A DNA stretch of 10,522 bases from an uncultured Veillonellaceae bacterium. GTDB lineage: Bacteria; Bacillota; Negativicutes; Veillonellales; Megasphaeraceae. The notes beneath the pieces were generated by a model. That model was not told the DNA's origin and made no database searches. It worked only from the letters and a program-made list of their open reading frames with translations. Below are positions 1 through 6,631 of this stretch, piece by piece (positions within the stretch are counted from its first letter, which is position 1; the number at the start of each line of letters is the position of its first letter). The position numbers and the translations under genes were made by a program. Location of the stretch: NCBI GenBank assembly GCA_900546795.1, contig UREG01000055.1, forward strand, positions 1 to 10,522, written 5' to 3'.

Positions 1-13
1 ATTTCCCTTCTTG

Positions 14-22
14 TGTTATGCT
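14..22 (+). promoter_or_regulatory. Possible extended -10 promoter for a short RNA at the left edge
   Basis: The bases TGTTATGCT match an extended -10 element (TGnTATAAT) with two mismatches. A -35 box at normal spacing would lie just outside the window, so it cannot be checked. A start about 7 bases downstream would fall at the first base of the hairpin at 29-98. It could equally be chance in the tail of an upstream unit. Confidence 0.25.
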
Positions 23-28
23 AGTCAT

Positions 29-110
29 AGAGAAGACCTCTTTTCTGTGTGGATGAGTGTTGGTGACTTAATCATATCACAAAAAGGGTGTCTTCTCTTT
101 TTATTCTTTT
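29..110 (+). terminator. Long rod-like hairpin with T tract: terminator or small hairpin RNA
   Basis: Positions 29-37 (AGAGAAGAC) pair perfectly with 90-98 (GTCTTCTCT). After one bulged base (89) the stem continues as 38-44 with 82-88, including one G-U pair, giving about 16 pairs. Above it, 46-49 can pair with 78-81 and 53-56 with 72-75, leaving a loop of about 15 bases. A T-rich run follows from 98 to 110. The T tract fixes the direction as rightward. The simplest reading is the intrinsic terminator of a gene left of the window. The unusually long structure also allows a short independent RNA. No known riboswitch or T-box signature is visible in the loop. Confidence 0.6.
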
Positions 111-121
111 TGTAACATATG

Positions 122-139
122 TATTGTAACTCTACAATA
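122..139. repeat. Perfect 7-bp inverted repeat, possible operator
   Basis: TATTGTA and TACAATA flank a 4-base spacer, an 18-bp dyad about 100 bases upstream of the start of the lipoprotein promoter's transcript. Its left arm lies in a direct repeat: TTGTAAC occurs at 110-116 and again at 124-130, 14 bases apart. The form fits a dimeric regulator site. I cannot assign the regulator from the sequence. Confidence 0.4.
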
Positions 140-164
140 TCCTGTATACTTTGTTTTATATCCA

Positions 165-184
165 GCATAATTAAATTTTTATGC
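165..184. repeat. AT-rich 20-bp dyad (GCATAA / TTATGC), possible operator
   Basis: GCATAA at 165-170 and TTATGC at 179-184 are exact inverted repeats around an 8-base A/T spacer. The centre is about 31 bp upstream of the proposed -35 box, a distance where activators often bind. The form is loosely like an arginine-repressor box (AT-rich centre, TG/CA-type flanks), but the match is too poor to name it. Confidence 0.35.
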
Positions 185-202
185 AGACGGACCGTTTTTT
201 TA

Positions 203-231
203 TTGATTTTTGCCTTTTAACGGCGTATAAT
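203..231 (+). promoter_or_regulatory. Sigma-A-type promoter of the amino-acid-binding lipoprotein gene
   Basis: TTGATT at 203-208 (four of six bases of the -35 consensus) and a perfect TATAAT at 226-231 are separated by 17 bases. The predicted start near 238 gives an untranslated leader of about 58 bases before the ATG at 296. Confidence 0.7.
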
Positions 232-238
232 TAACGCC
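217..238. repeat. Overlapping direct and inverted repeats across the -10 box
   Basis: GGCGT (222-226) and ACGCC (234-238) form a 5-bp dyad with a 7-base spacer that encloses the -10 box. TTAACG is repeated in direct orientation at 217-222 and 231-236, 14 bases apart. A protein bound here would block RNA polymerase, so a repressor site is possible. The arms are short and chance is not excluded. Confidence 0.3.
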
Positions 239-295
239 AGATTAAAATTCGGTTCTTTTCTTCTAATCAAAAAACAATTCAAAGGAGACGATGTC

Positions 296-1120
296 ATGAA
301 ATCTTGGAAAAAATATCTTGCTCTTACGTTTTCTGCACTGCTGATTGCCGGCGCGCTGGCTGGCTGCGGCAGCAGTACGCCGTCTTCCTCGCAGGACACT
401 AAACAGCCGCTGCGGGTAGCTACGAACGCCACGTATGTTCCTTTTGAATTTAAAAACGATTCCAACAGCGACTATCAGGGATTTGAAATCGATATGATCA
501 AAGCGGCTGCCAAACATATCGGCCGGGATATCGAGTTCCGCAACATTCAGTTCAGCGGCCTGATTCCTGCGCTCATGAGCGGCGACGTCGATGTGGCGGC
601 TTCGGGCATGACGATCAAAGCGGAACGGATGGAAAAAGTGCTGTTCAGTTCCCCGTATTATGAATCCCAGCTCGTTATCATCACCAGAAAAGACAATGCG
701 ACGATCAATTCGTCCGACGATCTGACCGGCCGTCAGGTAGCGGTGCAGGCTGCTACGATCGCCGCAGAGTACGCGGAAAAATACGGCGCGGTTCTCAAAC
801 AGTTCGATACGAATACCGACGCGCTCATGGAATTGAAAGCCGGCGGCTCGGAAGCCGTGGTAACGGATAAACCGGTAGCCGAATATTTCGCCGCTAAACT
901 GGCTAACGAAGATATGAAGATCATTCCTGCCGCCAACGTGCATAAAGCATACTACGCCTTCTCCACGAAAAAAGAAAATCAGAAACTCATGGATCAGCTG
1001 AACAAAGCGCTGGACGAAATGAGAAAGAACGGAGAATACGCAGAAATCTATAAGAAATGGTTTGGCTCTGAACCAACGGATATGCCGAAAACTCCGGAAG
1101 AAGCCATTAAAAATATGTAA
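296..1120 (+). CDS. Polar-amino-acid ABC transporter substrate-binding lipoprotein (SBP family 3)
   Basis: This 274-residue protein is a predicted cell-surface lipoprotein that captures an amino acid and delivers it to a membrane ABC permease. The N-terminus has a lysine-rich start, a hydrophobic stretch and the lipobox LAGC with the lipidated cysteine at residue 24, followed by a Ser-rich linker. Family 3 binding-protein hallmarks follow: ATYVPFEF (about 45-52), GFEIDM (62-67), GLIPALMSGDVDVA (88-101) and SGMTIKAER (103-111). Thr106 and Arg111 sit where GlnH-type proteins hold the ligand carboxylate, and Asp191 (VVTDKP) where they hold its amino group. Length is normal. The start is set by AAAGGAG at 281-287. 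The gene has its own promoter and terminator, and no permease or ATPase gene is nearby, so its partner must be encoded elsewhere. The exact ligand (glutamine, arginine, cystine or another) cannot be decided from the sequence. Confidence 0.9.
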   Translation: MKSWKKYLALTFSALLIAGALAGCGSSTPSSSQDTKQPLRVATNATYVPFEFKNDSNSDYQGFEIDMIKAAAKHIGRDIEFRNIQFSGLIPALMSGDVDVAASGMTIKAERMEKVLFSSPYYESQLVIITRKDNATINSSDDLTGRQVAVQAATIAAEYAEKYGAVLKQFDTNTDALMELKAGGSEAVVTDKPVAEYFAAKLANEDMKIIPAANVHKAYYAFSTKKENQKLMDQLNKALDEMRKNGEYAEIYKKWFGSEPTDMPKTPEEAIKNM

Positions 1121-1132
1121 AATAAACCAAAG

Positions 1133-1161
1133 AAAAACGCCTCCTATGAGGCGTTTTTTTT
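1133..1161. terminator. Bidirectional Rho-independent terminator between convergent genes
   Basis: ACGCCTC (1137-1143) and GAGGCGT (1148-1154) form a perfect 7-bp stem with the loop CTAT. Flanking A and T runs can extend it to 11 pairs. Eight T residues follow on the plus strand, and the A run at 1133-1137 gives five T on the minus strand. It starts 12 bases after the lipoprotein stop codon and also lies downstream of the leftward membrane-protein gene, so it probably ends both transcripts. Confidence 0.9.
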
Positions 1162-1243
1162 ATTTGTCTTTACAGTCTGCCGCCGTATAGGCGGCTTTTC
1201 CGATGCGGCAGCTGATGCGCCGAACGCTTGTCAGCAAAGACAT
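1160..1243 (-). CDS. Possible 27-residue peptide downstream of the small membrane protein
   Basis: An ATG two bases after the stop of the neighbouring 97-residue gene opens a 27-codon frame that ends in TAA exactly at the T tract of the bidirectional terminator. The predicted peptide is basic and has two cysteines (residues 12 and 24). It fills a stretch that otherwise has no gene, and its placement fits translational re-initiation. There is no clear ribosome binding site, only an A/G-rich run from the preceding lysine codons. A 6-bp GC hairpin (1179-1184 with 1190-1195) inside the frame may be the real feature, and the coding reading may be chance. I do not recognise the peptide. Confidence 0.2.
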   Translation of the reverse strand: MSLLTSVRRISCRIGKAAYTAADCKDK

Positions 1244-1245
1244 TC

Positions 1246-1539
1246 TTATTTCTTTTTCTTGTTTTTTTCTTTCGTCTGCAGTATAGCCGCCGCTTCTTTT
1301 TCCCGGTTGGCCTGCCGGCGGGCTTTCAAGGCTTCCCGGCGCTGCCGCCGTTCTTCTTCCACCGCTTCTTTGGCTTTCCATTTTTTCCGCAGCCGGCTGG
1401 CCTGCCAGATATTCATCGCCATCGCAAAATAAATCAGTCCTAATATGGCTCCGTTCATCGGCGTCAGCCCTTCTTTATAGACGATAAACATCATATATAA
1501 ACAAGCGATGATAAGCAGTAATGTTTTTAATCCTCTCAC
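1246..1539 (-). CDS. Small two-helix membrane protein with a charged basic tail, function unknown
   Basis: I do not recognise this 97-residue protein. Residues about 4-22 and 26-46 are hydrophobic enough for two membrane helices. The rest (about 47-97) is rich in Lys, Arg, Glu and Ala, with few helix breakers, and ends in a lysine run. This suggests a long, possibly coiled, cytosolic helix that could contact nucleic acid, ribosomes or acidic lipid. The start is a GTG at 1539, preceded by a purine-rich GGGGGGAG ribosome binding site about 5 bases upstream. It lies 42 bases after the stop of the permease gene on the same strand without an obvious terminator between them, so the two are probably co-transcribed. 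Whether it is an accessory subunit of that permease is inference only. Confidence 0.7.
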   Translation of the reverse strand: MRGLKTLLLIIACLYMMFIVYKEGLTPMNGAILGLIYFAMAMNIWQASRLRKKWKAKEAVEEERRQRREALKARRQANREKEAAAILQTKEKNKKKK

Positions 1540-1581
1540 ACGATCTCCCCCCTATCCTCTTATTTCTATTCTATTTTTATC

Positions 1582-2721
1582 TTACACCGGTGTCAACCAT
1601 ATAGGCAGGCGTTCGCTTACCCACGCGCCCAGGCTCAGTATCGCCAGCAGCGCAAGATTGATCCAGGTAAACGCCAGCAGATACCGCTTCTTATCCGCAT
1701 GCAGCGTTTGTCCGTAAAACCGATAGGAAATCAGGCTGGCCATAGACGCGATCAGCGTGCCCAGCCCGCCGATATTCGTGCCGATAATCAGCGCCGGTAT
1801 CCGATCCGTAAACCCTGCCAGCAGCATGGCCGCCGGTACGTTGCTGATAATCTGGCTGAGCAGAATCGAAATCCAAAGCTCCCGGCCTGCCAGCAAAGCT
1901 TCCAATCCGTGCCGCACCGCCGGCGAAGCGCTGAGATTCCCAATAAAAATAAACAGAGCCGTAAACGTGGCCAGCAGGATATAATCCACTTCTTTTACCG
2001 CCTTTTTGTCCAGCAGACCGATTGCCGCCGCAGTGAAAACGAGGGTTTCCTTTTCCGGCAGCAGCCTTCCCACTACCAGCAGGCAGAGGAAAAACAGCAG
2101 ACCGAAACAGGCGGCTTTTCGTTTATCCGTGATTTTTGCCGTATCTTCCCAGGAACGGGTCAGCGGTTTATCCTTTTTCCAGAGCGCCAGTCCGCCGAGC
2201 AGGATAAAGGACAGCAGGGTAAAAGGCAGCATCAGGCAGAGAAATTCGCCGGCAGCCATGCCGCTTATCTGGTACAGATACAGATTCTGCGGATTGCCGA
2301 CGGGCGTGAGCATGCTCCCCAGGTTAGCCGCCGTCGTTTCCCATACCACAACGGGAATGATCTCGTCCTGCGCGCCGATCCGATGAAGCAGTTCTATGGT
2401 AAACGGAACGAAGGTGATCAGCGCCACGTCGTTTGTAATGAACATGCTGGAGAAAAATGCCAGGGAAACCAGCACAAAGCGCAGAGACCGGCGCGATGAA
2501 GCGCCTGCCGCCAGTTTCTCTCCCAGCCACAGGAAAAATCGGACGTGCCCCAGCGCCCGTACTACCGCCATCAGGCAAAACAGCAGCCCCAGCACGCGGC
2601 CGTCGATATAACGGAGATAGGCAGGGCTGGGCGGTATCCATACCGCCGACAGGGCTGCCAGCGAGACCGCCGTCCAAAGGACCGGTTCTTTTCGTATATA
2701 GTCTTGCAGTATTCGTTTCAT
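1582..2721 (-). CDS. ArsB/NhaD (CitMHS-type) anion permease
   Basis: This 379-residue, strongly hydrophobic integral membrane protein has about ten predicted helices. The stretch FITNDVALITFVPFTIELL (about 94-112) and, some 20 residues further, NLGSMLTPVGNPQN (about 133-146) are characteristic of the ion-transporter superfamily containing ArsB, NhaD and citrate/dicarboxylate carriers. A second Asn-Val-Pro-Ala motif (SNVPAAMLLAG) and the GGLGTLIASMASLIS segment near the C-terminus form the repeated half. It is somewhat shorter than typical ArsB and similar in size to the uncharacterised enteric YbiR type. The substrate could be an organic anion, an oxyanion or Na+/H+, and the sequence does not decide. 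The start is ATG with AAGGAG six bases upstream. The gene follows the hemL terminator, so it probably has its own promoter, and no metabolic link to the tetrapyrrole genes is evident. Confidence 0.8.
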   Translation of the reverse strand: MKRILQDYIRKEPVLWTAVSLAALSAVWIPPSPAYLRYIDGRVLGLLFCLMAVVRALGHVRFFLWLGEKLAAGASSRRSLRFVLVSLAFFSSMFITNDVALITFVPFTIELLHRIGAQDEIIPVVVWETTAANLGSMLTPVGNPQNLYLYQISGMAAGEFLCLMLPFTLLSFILLGGLALWKKDKPLTRSWEDTAKITDKRKAACFGLLFFLCLLVVGRLLPEKETLVFTAAAIGLLDKKAVKEVDYILLATFTALFIFIGNLSASPAVRHGLEALLAGRELWISILLSQIISNVPAAMLLAGFTDRIPALIIGTNIGGLGTLIASMASLISYRFYGQTLHADKKRYLLAFTWINLALLAILSLGAWVSERLPIWLTPV

Positions 2722-2751
2722 CGCAGGCTCCTTTTTTACAGTCCGGTATCT

Positions 2752-2780
2752 ATGCTAACAAAAAACGCCGGAGCCGTAAA
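2752..2780 (-). promoter_or_regulatory. Weak candidate promoter for the permease gene
   Basis: On the minus strand TTTACG (2775-2780) and TAGCAT (2752-2757) are 17 bases apart, each with four of six consensus bases. It sits between the hemL terminator and the permease start, where a promoter is needed if termination is efficient. Read-through from the operon is the alternative. Confidence 0.3.
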
Positions 2781-2781
2781 G

Positions 2782-2803
2782 AAAAAACCGGGCTGCCGCC
2801 CGG
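2782..2803 (-). terminator. Rho-independent terminator of the tetrapyrrole operon
   Basis: On the minus strand CCGGGC, loop GGCA and GCCCGG are followed by six T. The hairpin begins five bases after the hemL stop codon and ends the operon before the permease gene. A second T6 run lies about 20 bases further on. Confidence 0.9.
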
Positions 2804-2808
2804 CTCTT

Positions 2809-4104
2809 CTATGCCCGCATCTCGGCAATTTTTGCAAACGCTTTTTTTGCCGCCTGTATCGTTTTTTCTATATCTTCATCGCTGTGCGCCAACGAAAGGA
2901 AGTTGGTTTCGAACTGAGACGGCGGCAGGTAAATGCCTTCTTCCAGCATCGTATGGAAATATACTTTGAACGCTTCCATATCGCTGGCTGCTGCCGACTC
3001 GTAATCGGTTACTTCTTCATTGCTGAAAAATACGGTAAACATGGACCCCAGGTAATGGCATTGTACCGGCACACCCGCTTCCGCCGCTTCTGCCAGCCCC
3101 ATAACCAGTTTTTCCGTTTTTTCTTCCAGTTTTTGGCAAACGCCGTTTTCTTCCATATAGGTCAGCGCCGCAATGCCGGCTGCCATAGCCAAAGGATTCC
3201 CGCTCAGCGTACCGGCCTGATACATCGGCCCTGCCGGAGCTACCAGCTCCATGATGCGCCGTTTGCCGCCGTATGCCGCTACCGGCAGACCGCCGCCGAT
3301 CACTTTGCCCAGACAAGTGATATCCGGATCAATGCCGTATACTGCCTGGCTGCCGCCCTGGGCGCTGCGGAAACCGCTCATCACTTCGTCAAAAATCACC
3401 AGACCGCCATGGCGGTGCGTCAGATCGGTTACAAGTTCCAAATAGCCTTCTTCCGGAAGCACCAGTCCCATATTGCCCGGCGTCGGCTCTAAAATAACCG
3501 CTGCAATCGCTTCGCCTTCTTTGGCAAATACCGCTTCCAGCGCGGCTCGGTCATTGAACGGAACGGTAATCGTATCCGCCGCAACGCCTTTCGGTACGCC
3601 GGGGCTGTCCGGCACGCCAAATGTCGCCGCGCCGCTGCCGGCTTTTACCAGCAGGCTGTCGTGATGGCCGTGATAGCAGCCGATGAATTTGACGATTTTT
3701 TCCCGTCCCGTATAGGCGCGGGCCAGACGCAGGGCGCTCATAGTCGCTTCCGTGCCGCTGTTTACCATCCGCACCATTTCCATGGACGGCACGAGGCGGC
3801 AGACGAGTTTTGCCAATTCCGTTTCTCTAAGGGTCGGCGCGCCGTACGATGTGCCCTGATCCGCTGCTTCTTTGATCGCTTCGGTCACGCAGCCGGGGAC
3901 ATGCCCCATGAGCAGCGGGCCGTAAGAAAGTACATAGTCGATGTATTCGTTGCCGTCAATATCATAAATCCGGCTTCCTTTGCCGCCCCGGATAAACGGC
4001 GGTACGCCGCCGACGCTCCGAAACGACCGAACCGGGCTGCTTACGCCGCCGGGCATGTATTGCCGGGCTTCTTCAAATGCCTGTATCGAACGCGTGTGTT
4101 CCAT
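2809..4104 (-). CDS. hemL: Glutamate-1-semialdehyde 2,1-aminomutase
   Basis: This PLP-dependent cytosolic enzyme converts glutamate-1-semialdehyde, made by HemA, to 5-aminolevulinate in the C5 tetrapyrrole pathway. The 431-residue protein has normal length and the expected N-terminus (MPGGVSSPVRSF). It also shows the phosphate-binding NSGTEA (115-120), the CYHGHHDS segment (143-150), the cofactor aspartate in FDEVMSGFR (Asp239) and the PLP lysine in CLGKVIGGGLP (Lys267). The usual EPV-x-GNM motif reads EPTPGNMG here, a mild variation. The frame stays open upstream, but ATG at 4104 has GGAGG four bases before it and begins the conserved N-terminus. It is the last gene of the operon, 8 bases after hemB, with its ribosome binding site in the gap, and a terminator follows directly. 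Confidence 0.97.
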   Translation of the reverse strand: MEHTRSIQAFEEARQYMPGGVSSPVRSFRSVGGVPPFIRGGKGSRIYDIDGNEYIDYVLSYGPLLMGHVPGCVTEAIKEAADQGTSYGAPTLRETELAKLVCRLVPSMEMVRMVNSGTEATMSALRLARAYTGREKIVKFIGCYHGHHDSLLVKAGSGAATFGVPDSPGVPKGVAADTITVPFNDRAALEAVFAKEGEAIAAVILEPTPGNMGLVLPEEGYLELVTDLTHRHGGLVIFDEVMSGFRSAQGGSQAVYGIDPDITCLGKVIGGGLPVAAYGGKRRIMELVAPAGPMYQAGTLSGNPLAMAAGIAALTYMEENGVCQKLEEKTEKLVMGLAEAAEAGVPVQCHYLGSMFTVFFSNEEVTDYESAAASDMEAFKVYFHTMLEEGIYLPPSQFETNFLSLAHSDEDIEKTIQAAKKAFAKIAEMRA

Positions 4105-4112
4105 AGTTCCTC

Positions 4113-5093
4113 CTATTCTTCTTTCAGCCATCTGGCCACATCGAGCGCATGGTAGGTAATGATCATTTTGGCGCCGGCCCGTTTGAATCCGAGCATGGTT
4201 TCCATTACGATCCGTTTTTCGTCGATCCAGCCTTTTTCCGCCGCCGCTTTTACCATGGCAAATTCGCCGCTTACATTGTACACGCAAAGCGGCATGTTAT
4301 AGGTTTCATGAACGCGCTGAACGATATCGAGGAACGCCAGCGCCGGTTTTACCATGACGATATCCGCCCCTTCTTCGATATCGAGCTCTACTTCCCGCAG
4401 CGCTTCGTCGCTGTTGGCAGGATCCATCTGGTATCCTTTGCGGTCGCCGTGGGACGGAGCAGAATCGGCTGCCGCCCGGAACGGCCCATAATAGGCAGAG
4501 GCAAATTTAGCGGAATACGCCATGATCGGGATATGAGAAAAGCCCGCTTCATCCAGCGCTTCCCGAATGGCTTTGACATAGCCGTCCATCATGTTGGACG
4601 GAGCGATGATATCCGCGCCGGCCTGCGCGTGGGATACGGCAACTTTAGCCAGCAGCGGCAGGGTTTCGTCGTTGTTGACTGTGCAGCCGTGTTCCAGCAC
4701 GCCGCAGTGGCCATGATCGGTATATTCGCAGAGACAAACGTCGGTTACGATGACCAGCTCCGGATATTTTTCTTTTATTTTTACTGCCGCCTGCTGCACC
4801 GGTTCGTTCTGATCCCAGGCGCTGCTGCCGACGGCGTCTTTATAAGACGGGATACCGAATAAAATAACGGCAGGAATCCCCAGTTCCACGACTTCATCGA
4901 CCGCTTCCATAATGCGGTCCAGCGACCAGTGGTAATTTCCCGGCAGCGACTCGATTTCATGTTTTATATTTTCTCCGGGCACCACAAAAAGCGGATATAT
5001 CAAATCTTTTGCAGAAACCGCCGTTTCCCGCACCATGGCGCGGAGATTTTCACTGGCCCGCATGCGGCGAGGCCGATAAATCGGATATCCCAT
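4113..5093 (-). CDS. hemB: Porphobilinogen synthase (5-aminolevulinate dehydratase)
   Basis: This cytosolic enzyme condenses two 5-aminolevulinate molecules to porphobilinogen. The 326-residue protein carries the zinc-site cysteines of the metal-dependent class in DVCLCEYTDHGHC (Cys120, Cys122, Cys130). It also has the two Schiff-base lysines, in MAYSAKFAS (Lys196) and VMVKPALAFLD (Lys249). The cysteine-rich site indicates a zinc enzyme rather than the Asp-rich magnesium type. A GTG at 5102 is in frame but lies inside the ribosome binding site, so the ATG at 5093, eight bases after AAGGAG, is the likely start. Only five bases separate it from the stop of cobA-hemD. Confidence 0.97.
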   Translation of the reverse strand: MGYPIYRPRRMRASENLRAMVRETAVSAKDLIYPLFVVPGENIKHEIESLPGNYHWSLDRIMEAVDEVVELGIPAVILFGIPSYKDAVGSSAWDQNEPVQQAAVKIKEKYPELVIVTDVCLCEYTDHGHCGVLEHGCTVNNDETLPLLAKVAVSHAQAGADIIAPSNMMDGYVKAIREALDEAGFSHIPIMAYSAKFASAYYGPFRAAADSAPSHGDRKGYQMDPANSDEALREVELDIEEGADIVMVKPALAFLDIVQRVHETYNMPLCVYNVSGEFAMVKAAAEKGWIDEKRIVMETMLGFKRAGAKMIITYHALDVARWLKEE

Positions 5094-5098
5094 ATGTA

Positions 5099-6631
5099 TC
5101 ACTCCTTATAATATTCCTCTACGGCAGCGGCAAGGCCTTCTACCGTGTATTCTTTTGCCTGTACATCCGGCGTTTTCCACAGTGTTTGGCAGGTATCGGC
5201 TGTGATTGGGCCAATTGCCGCCGCTGCGATGCCGGAAAGGGCGTCTTTTTTGTCTCCTATCAGCGCAAGGAAATTCTTGACGGTAGAAGAGCTGGTAAAC
5301 GTTACCATATCAATTTTACCGCTTTCCAGCCGTTCGAGCAAATCTTCCTGCCCGTTTGCCGCCGGTTTCGTTTCATATACGGTCAGCACGTCAACGACAG
5401 CGCCGGCAGCACGCAGCGTTTCCGGCAATACGTTTCTGGCTTCTTTTGCCCGCGCCAATAAAACTCGATCGCCCGCTTGCAGAAACGGTCTGATCGCTTC
5501 CGCCAGATCTTCCGCTACATACGTTTTAGGCACCACGTCCGCCACGATCCCCTGTCCTTTCAGCGCCGCAGCCGTTGCCGAACCGATGGCGGCAATACGG
5601 ATTCCTGCCAGCGACCGGCTGTCTTTGCCATGGGCTTTCATATCGTCAAAAAATGCCGATACGCCGTTTGCACTGGTAAACAGCAGCCACTGATATGAGT
5701 CCAGCGCGCTTATTGCTGCGGCAATAGCCGGCTCCTCTGCCGGTACGTTTTCTATCTCGATTGCCGGGGCTTCGATCACCTGTGCGCCCAGCGCTTCCAA
5801 CTGCTTTGTCAGTTTGCTGGCCTGCGCCCGCGCGCGGGTGACGACGATCGTTTTGCCAAACAGCGGTTTATTATCAAACCACCGCAGTTCGCCCCGGAGT
5901 TTGACTACCTCGCCTACCAGAAAAATGGCCGGCGGTTTCAATCCATGGCGGCGCACATCGTCCGCTGCCGTTCCTACGGTGGTAATCAGCGTTTCCTGGT
6001 TCGGCCGCGTTCCCCAGCGGATCACTGCTGCCGGGCAGTCGGCGCTGCGGCCGTTTTCAATCAGTTTTTGGCTGATGCGCTCGATATTTTCTACGCCCAT
6101 GAGAAAGACGAGCGTATCCACCGAGGTCGCCAGTCCCTGCCAATGAATGCCGGATTTTTCTTTTTCCGGATCTTCATGGCCGGTAACTACGGCAAACGAA
6201 GTGGCTACGCGGCGATGCGTGACCGGTATCCCCGCATATTCCGCTACGGCAATTGCCGAGGTAACGCCGGGGATAAATTCAAATCGGATTCCATGTCTGC
6301 GCAGTTCCATCGCTTCTTCGCCGCCGCGGCCAAAGACAAAGGGATCGCCGCCTTTTAACCGGGCAACCGTCTTCCCTTCCAGCGCCAGCCGCACGAGAAG
6401 CTGATTGATATCTTCCTGACGCATGGTGTGATTGGCGCTGGCTTTTCCTACATAAATCATTTCCGCGTCTTTATTCGCATAGGCGATGATGCGCGGATCT
6501 GCCAGGCGGTCATACACGACAGCATCGGCTTGTTCCAGACATTCTTTTGCTTTTAATCCCAGCAGGCCCGGATCTCCCGGTCCTGCGCCGATCAGATATA
6601 CGATACCGTGTTCCGTTTTATGTACACTCAT
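5099..6631 (-). CDS. cobA-hemD: CobA-HemD fusion: uroporphyrinogen-III C-methyltransferase and uroporphyrinogen-III synthase
   Basis: This 510-residue bifunctional enzyme joins two successive steps. The C-terminal domain (about 258-510) closes and inverts hydroxymethylbilane to uroporphyrinogen III. The N-terminal domain (about 8-245) methylates it at C2 and C7 with S-adenosylmethionine to give precorrin-2. The methyltransferase motifs are clear: LIGAGPGDPGLL (13-24), VVYDRL (38-43), LKGGDPFVFGRGGEE (92-106), IPGVTSAIAVAEYAGIPVTHR (120-140, the substrate-binding region) and FLMGV (176-180). The HemD half shows TIVVTRARAQ (261-270), LLFTSANGV (316-324) and a later FTSSSTVKNF. The fusion is known in clostridia and related Firmicutes and channels product towards sirohaem and cobalamin. 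The start has GGAGG seven bases upstream and overlaps the hemC stop as ATGA, a coupling signature. Confidence 0.95.
   Translation of the reverse strand: MSVHKTEHGIVYLIGAGPGDPGLLGLKAKECLEQADAVVYDRLADPRIIAYANKDAEMIYVGKASANHTMRQEDINQLLVRLALEGKTVARLKGGDPFVFGRGGEEAMELRRHGIRFEFIPGVTSAIAVAEYAGIPVTHRRVATSFAVVTGHEDPEKEKSGIHWQGLATSVDTLVFLMGVENIERISQKLIENGRSADCPAAVIRWGTRPNQETLITTVGTAADDVRRHGLKPPAIFLVGEVVKLRGELRWFDNKPLFGKTIVVTRARAQASKLTKQLEALGAQVIEAPAIEIENVPAEEPAIAAAISALDSYQWLLFTSANGVSAFFDDMKAHGKDSRSLAGIRIAAIGSATAAALKGQGIVADVVPKTYVAEDLAEAIRPFLQAGDRVLLARAKEARNVLPETLRAAGAVVDVLTVYETKPAANGQEDLLERLESGKIDMVTFTSSSTVKNFLALIGDKKDALSGIAAAAIGPITADTCQTLWKTPDVQAKEYTVEGLAAAVEEYYKE

Noticed and set aside
1699..3492. 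Long open frames on the plus strand opposite the permease and hemL genes
   Set aside because: They are rich in Arg, Gln, His and Pro, lack recognisable domains, and mirror clear genes on the other strand. They follow from the codon bias of the real genes.
4105..4287. Upstream extension of HemL by 61 residues
   Set aside because: The extra residues lie inside hemB, are not part of the family, and the ATG at 4104 has a strong ribosome binding site and the conserved N-terminus.
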